From assembly GCA_963969395.1 (NCBI GenBank), contig OZ017796.1, forward strand, positions 42,398,243 through 42,462,242: 64,000 bases of DNA, given 5' to 3'. A program made the position numbers and the translations under genes. The first letter of the stretch is position 1. Each line of letters starts with the position of its first letter. The stretch is from Pseudoscleropodium purum (lineage: Eukaryota > Streptophyta > Bryopsida > Hypnales > Brachytheciaceae). Under the pieces are notes generated by a model, which was not told the origin of the DNA, ran no database searches, and saw only the letters and a list, made by a program, of their open reading frames with translations. Of the stretch, positions 59,444 to 64,000 are shown piece after piece.

Positions 59444-62400
59444 CTACGCTTGATTCTCCTCATTGAAGAAGGCGATGAGCTTGCTGTTGATTACCTGTGG
59501 GTTTTCCTCTGGCATGAAGTGAGCCCCCTTGATGGTATCAACTTGCTTGAGATTGGGCAGCGCCTGCTTCAAAGCTGGCCCCTTGATTCGATCAAGATAT
59601 CCTGGAAATTGGAGAACCGCATCATCTTCAGCCAAGATTAGATATGCCTTTGTCATCACAGGACAGTTTGCCCAGGGAGCAGTCAAATTATAATCTCTGC
59701 AGCCATAAAAAAATTAACGAAACGGTTAGAACACTCAAAAGAGAGAGAAAGAACTTCGGTCCTGGAACAATTTAACCCTAAAAGACTGCAGTGCAGAGCC
59801 TGGTCAACAGATGATTACTGTAGAAACAAAGAATGCACTTATTGGTTCAAATATCAGATCATTTTTGGCAAAGAACATGGGTGGTAGGTCTCATCCTTCT
59901 AGAATTAACCTTGACAAAACAAGACCAGTTACCAAGGTAGTCAACCCAAAATGATCCAATTTTTGAACCAACAGATGAACCAATAAGTACATTCTTCATT
60001 TCTTTAGTAACCTTGAAAGTCATCCATTGACCACTTTTTAGCCTCAGCGTCCTCACTAGGTTAATAGTTTGTTCATTGAATGGCCACAGGAGAGGGATGA
60101 GATCCAAGTAAGTGCTCCTCTAGATTGCTCAATGGTAAATCTGCTGAGGTCGTATATCTGTCCAAATGTTACCCTGAATCAACCTTGAGGTGCAAGGTAC
60201 TAAAATCTTTATTAACCTGATCCCATCTCCTACATGGACCCAGTTACCAACAACAGCTCATCTCCTCCAATGAATTTGGCTGACTTTCAATTAGCGAGTT
60301 TGGTGTAAGCATGACTTGATCAGATGTCTAAAGCCACTGGACTTTGTATTAAAAATGGGGTTGTGTATTATCCTTTTCAATAACAGTGTACAAACTCCCA
60401 CTTTGAATGATTTCAGGAGAAACCATCGCACATTGGATGAGAAAATTCGATCTCAAGAGAGTTTGGCTCTTGTACCCGAAGTGATCTTTCTAGTGAGCTC
60501 CAATGAAAGCATGCTCTCAAGTAGGGGTCAAAATGCTCCCAAGTGAAGGAAACAGTATCCTCTACCTTACTGTAAAATGCAACGATCCACCAGTGCTACT
60601 CACTTCAAAATTCTCAGTCATGGACTTGAATTTGAGTATTCCAACAGCAGTGGTCTGTGGTTAATCTTTGGCATTTCATAACAAGGTCACCGGGACGTCG
60701 CACTTCACAAAAGTTTGAGCCAGTGTCTTTTCTTCTGGTTACCAAAAGCAAATCACACGCTTTCGAAGTAAAAGACACCTGCTATTGGTATCCAGAAGAA
60801 AAGCCATTGCACTGATGAGTTGAGAGACCGCAATCGTCAAAGTATGGAGATCACACACCTTTCTATGTTGCGATACCAGTTCAAGGCGCCAGTGAATCCC
60901 GTTTTCTCAAAGCTCTGCGTGTAGTATTGGAGGTCCTCCTCTGTGAGCCATGGAGCGAGATCTTTCACAAACACGCTTGAAAGTTCTTCACCCTCAGCAG
61001 CAACCGTTTTCCCCTTTTTCACATCCCAAAATCCAGACAGGAAACCTTTCATAGTTTCCGAGGTTCCAAAATTGGCGAAATCGCGCTCGGCTCTACCTGG
61101 CTCCTGCAGCAAGGAATTCGACAGGAGTGAGATCTGATGCCCCTAACAACCACCACTGGCACAACCCCAACAAACTCTTCATTCACGTTGGCATTAAGAG
61201 TTCTTCTACGATGCAATGAGAGTTTGTACAATAGAGTGGAATTCACGTCACCGAGCATTTGCAGTAGTCTAAAACTGAAACATCTCCAAATATATTTGGA
61301 TTGGTGTGAGGATTGATTCATGTCTATGGCATTAAAAATTTGTGTGCTTTAAACAGCCAATCTGACAGGTGATTGAAAAGTCTTCCCTAGCACATGAGCT
61401 AGGGAACTAATTTGTGTGTCGATCCCTTTCCTGTGGGTTCAAAAGTCACCCAGTTACATCCCGTGTCATCCAAATACATATCTTGAAAGAAATGAGATAC
61501 TTCTACGTCTAGCACTGTCAAAGACGCTTCCATGAGATACATCAAAGATGAAATACTCATGATTCCTAAGATAGCCTAGGTTCATGATTGGGACCTTAGT
61601 ACTTCAAACTTCAACAATTCATAACTCATTCATGCCATGTCCAAATATATACATGTTCTAGTGCTTTGGAAGGCTCTCACAATATGGTGACAAGACCCAC
61701 CCCAATAGATAAAGAAATAAAGAATCCATCTTAATAGTGCTAACCACGCCTATAAACGCAGTGGGACTGGGTTCCCTATCTTATACAACTTTGGGGAGAT
61801 AATGTGTTCGCGAATACAGGCAATCTAGTGATTTTTCCCTAACTACTAAAGCATTAGAGGAATATGAAATGCCTAAAATGGAGACCTCTAAACTAGAGAG
61901 CTAACTCCAACCTCTTTTTGAGGTTGGTGAAATTTAGGGTCCTAAGCTATAACATTAACCTGCGTACTAATTGCAATTCACATTCACAAGTGGAGATAAA
62001 AAAAGTGCGAAAGAGATCAACTGACCTGAAACCTGAGCATATAAAACCCTTCCTTATATGATTCTTTCCGACTTTGATAAGCTCTGACGGCTGCTTCGCC
62101 AGATAATCTGGGTGTATAAGCAATGCCCAATGATACATAAGCTTTCACTCGGTCAGGCCGTAGCAGGCACAACTGCCATCCAACCTCTGCACCCCAATCA
62201 TGCCCTACAACGAACACCTGCCAGAATAAGAAACAACGGTCAAATTCCCAAATTCTTCCCCTCGAGCAGAAGTAATCCTCGGGAGTTCCATCACACCACA
62301 AATTTCTTGGTCTAGTTTGTACTACAAAGGACATAGAGAAGTCAGTCCAACATACAAAAGGGCTGCTCCCATACTTTAAAGAAACCTGCATAAGAAGAGC

Positions 62401-63455
62401 ATAATCCCGAAGGCATGTGCTCTTCAAAGATCCTCATCAATCACAAACTCTACGGGTGGAGAAAGTAGGGTTTGTGAAACAGCAAAAAAGCCTCTAGGTC
62501 ATGCAGGCTACCCTACTGACATAGGGCCTCGTCAAAAATGTACAAAACAGCTTCTCTAGGAGTTAATCTCATTGATCTTTGGCTTAATGAATACAATATG
62601 GTCCTGTCAAGAACTTCGCCGGATTTGATACCTATAGAATGCTGGATCTGCACAAGCGGATCCTCTAGATTACTCCTGTCCAATACCCCACAAGCTCAAA
62701 GCTAGTGACGACTCACGACGGTGATAAAAAAATTAGAGCTCCCTGAATGTTAACAATATAGCAATTCATTTCTTCCACCCACTCCTAGTCGCTTATGTAC
62801 ACAGCTCGATCTCTTCTTAGAGCTTTCACCCAAGGATTCACAGTTTCAAAAGACCGATCCCATTGATCATATTGCGAAAAATATGATTCAAATGGAGACC
62901 AATTTTACATCCCCGGAACCAGCGAACAATATTCCACGAATTGATCCAAAAGTGAACGAGAAGAAAGTCCTCATATGATATCTAAACTGTTAGCCCTAAA
63001 CACGAATTTTCCACCACCATACCTGCTGCTCTCCGAGTGCATCCAAGAGTCCCACAATGTCTCCCACCAGATGAAAATAGGTGTACGCGTCCGCTGCATC
63101 CGGCACATCCGTCTGGCCATAGCCCCGTTGATCCGGCGCCACCGCACGGAATCCAGCTTCCGCCAACGCCTGCATCTGGTGTCGCCACATGTACCATAGC
63201 GAGGGAAAGCCATGAAGGAGCAGCACTACTGGACCTGGATCAATTCCACAAAACGTACTCAACAATTGATCTCTAAAACTGCTATCACGTGCAAGAGCTT
63301 AAGGAATTGAGCTGGAAAGAATATATATTGGTGAAATGCTGAAGACAGAAGCTGGGGTTTCCGTTCGAGACACAGCAGGGTTTACCAGAGCCTTGCTCAG
63401 CAATGTGCATATTGATGCCATTGGTTCTAATCATGCGATGCTTGAGGTCGCCCAT
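59444..63455 (-). CDS. SEH: Soluble epoxide hydrolase (alpha/beta hydrolase), five exons, intact
   Basis: Hydrolyses epoxides to vicinal diols; plant members act on fatty-acid epoxides (cutin and oxylipin metabolism), usually in cytosol or peroxisome. Minus-strand exons are 63455-63386, 63234-63023, 62217-62026, 61103-60859 and 59696-59444, all GT-AG and phase-consistent. The product is 323 residues, close to the roughly 320 usual for plant enzymes. I see the oxyanion-hole HGFP (31-34), nucleophile motif GHDWG with Asp101, the lid tyrosines Tyr153 (GFYMLRF) and Tyr235 (NWYRNIER), an acid at Asp265 (AEDDAVL) and the base His299 (GAHFMPEENP). All catalytic positions are present, so it should be active. 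The start is the first ATG of exon 1 (MGDLKHRMIRTNGINMHIA), matching family N-termini. The last residues (ENQA) are not a peroxisomal signal. Introns 3 and 4 carry repeats. Confidence 0.95.
61425..61790 (+). repeat. Intron repeat family, copy 3 in epoxide hydrolase intron 3
   Basis: CTGTGGGTTCAAAAGTCACCC, GAGATACATC, CAACAATTCATAACTCATTC, GTGACAAGAC and ACTGGGTTCCCT follow the order of copy 1, more diverged. It lies between exons 3 and 4 of the epoxide hydrolase gene, in the same orientation relative to transcription as copies 1 and 2. Confidence 0.65.
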
Positions 63456-63459
63456 GCTG

Positions 63460-64000
63460 GAATGCAGGTTTGCTGCGGAGGTACCTTACGTGCTTCTCAG
63501 AGCTTCGGATTGTTCAACCCAAGTTTGCAAAATGATCTTGGAGGCAGAGTATATGAAGAAGGAAACAAGGCACATTGCTTATGATGCAAGGCGTGTCTAA
63601 GTTTAAGTGAGGCGTGGAAAATGCTGCATTGCCTTTTTTCTTAGAAATCTAAAACCGCAAAGTGGTCGTCTGACCACAAAGCCTGAGGTCATCTTACAGA
63701 CGTACCTCTTTGATCTGACCTGCTTCTTCAATGTCATTATAGAGCATTTTGGACACTTGCCACACTATCATTGATTGCAGCACACTTATCTGATATTCTT
63801 TATCCCCCCTTTGAGTGTTTTTCAAGAGAGTTTTGACGAAAATTGTCATTTTTTTGGTGCATTGACCAAAATAGAAAATAAAAACATTGTTACCCTCAAA
63901 AGTCCCAAGAAATCCTTTAGGGGACTCTTGAAGGTTTAGGCAAGTATTTATGATTTCAATTATTGACAAGATTTTTTGTAATTTTTTTTCAAGATAAGAA
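63460..64000 (-). other. Upstream region of the epoxide hydrolase gene
   Basis: About 540 bp preceding the start codon. It is moderately GC-rich next to the gene and becomes AT-rich past 63700. I see no clear TATA box at a standard distance. The short ORFs here overlap on both strands and look non-coding. Confidence 0.5.

Noticed and set aside
1..64000. CRISPR arrays, operons or other bacterial systems
   Set aside because: No regularly spaced repeat-spacer array or bacterial gene order. The genes are intron-bearing plant nuclear genes.

Overview
The window is nuclear DNA of a land plant: AT-rich, gene-poor and full of degenerate transposable elements, with GT-AG introns. I can assemble three intact multi-exon genes across about 8 of the 64 kb, plus one uninterrupted 244-codon ORF of unknown status. 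One gene is a clear ARL3-type small GTPase. As far as I know ARL3 is tied to cilia/flagella and is absent from flowering plants. I therefore infer a plant with swimming sperm (bryophyte, lycophyte, fern, cycad or Ginkgo). The sequence does not name the species.

Layout. 1-14385: AT-rich intergenic DNA with old repeats, two GC-richer islands (5.3-5.9 kb and 9.3-11.15 kb, the second with a possible orphan first exon) and two LINE 3' tails. 14389-16236: a non-autonomous CACTA element with an intact AAT target duplication. 16956-17885: one copy of a roughly 920-bp TTAACCCCTAAAG element. 19.7-26.2 kb: two degenerate LINEs on the minus strand; the first keeps recognisable endonuclease, reverse transcriptase and zf-RVT remnants. 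27425-27712: a near-perfect fold-back element with an 8-bp target duplication. 30.3-32.5 kb: a GC/CpG-richer island. 34780-39558: ARL3 on the plus strand, with a hAT-type MITE in intron 2, a second inverted copy in intron 6 and another fold-back in intron 5. 39938-41933: an unrecognised gene on the minus strand, convergent with ARL3 and probably organelle-targeted. 43-53 kb: more MITE-like copies, an interstitial telomere-like motif and a C/G-quadruplex tract. 54247-54981: a 244-codon minus-strand ORF with a coiled-coil tail, preceded by a tandem array of palindromes. 59444-63455: an intact five-exon soluble epoxide hydrolase gene on the minus strand.

The three genes have no evident shared pathway. 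The best leads are the flagellar-lineage GTPase whose start codon appears to be cut from codon 2 by an intron, a local duplication that copied a splice donor in the unknown gene, a repeat family found in introns of both that gene and the epoxide hydrolase gene, and the palindrome array upstream of the orphan ORF.
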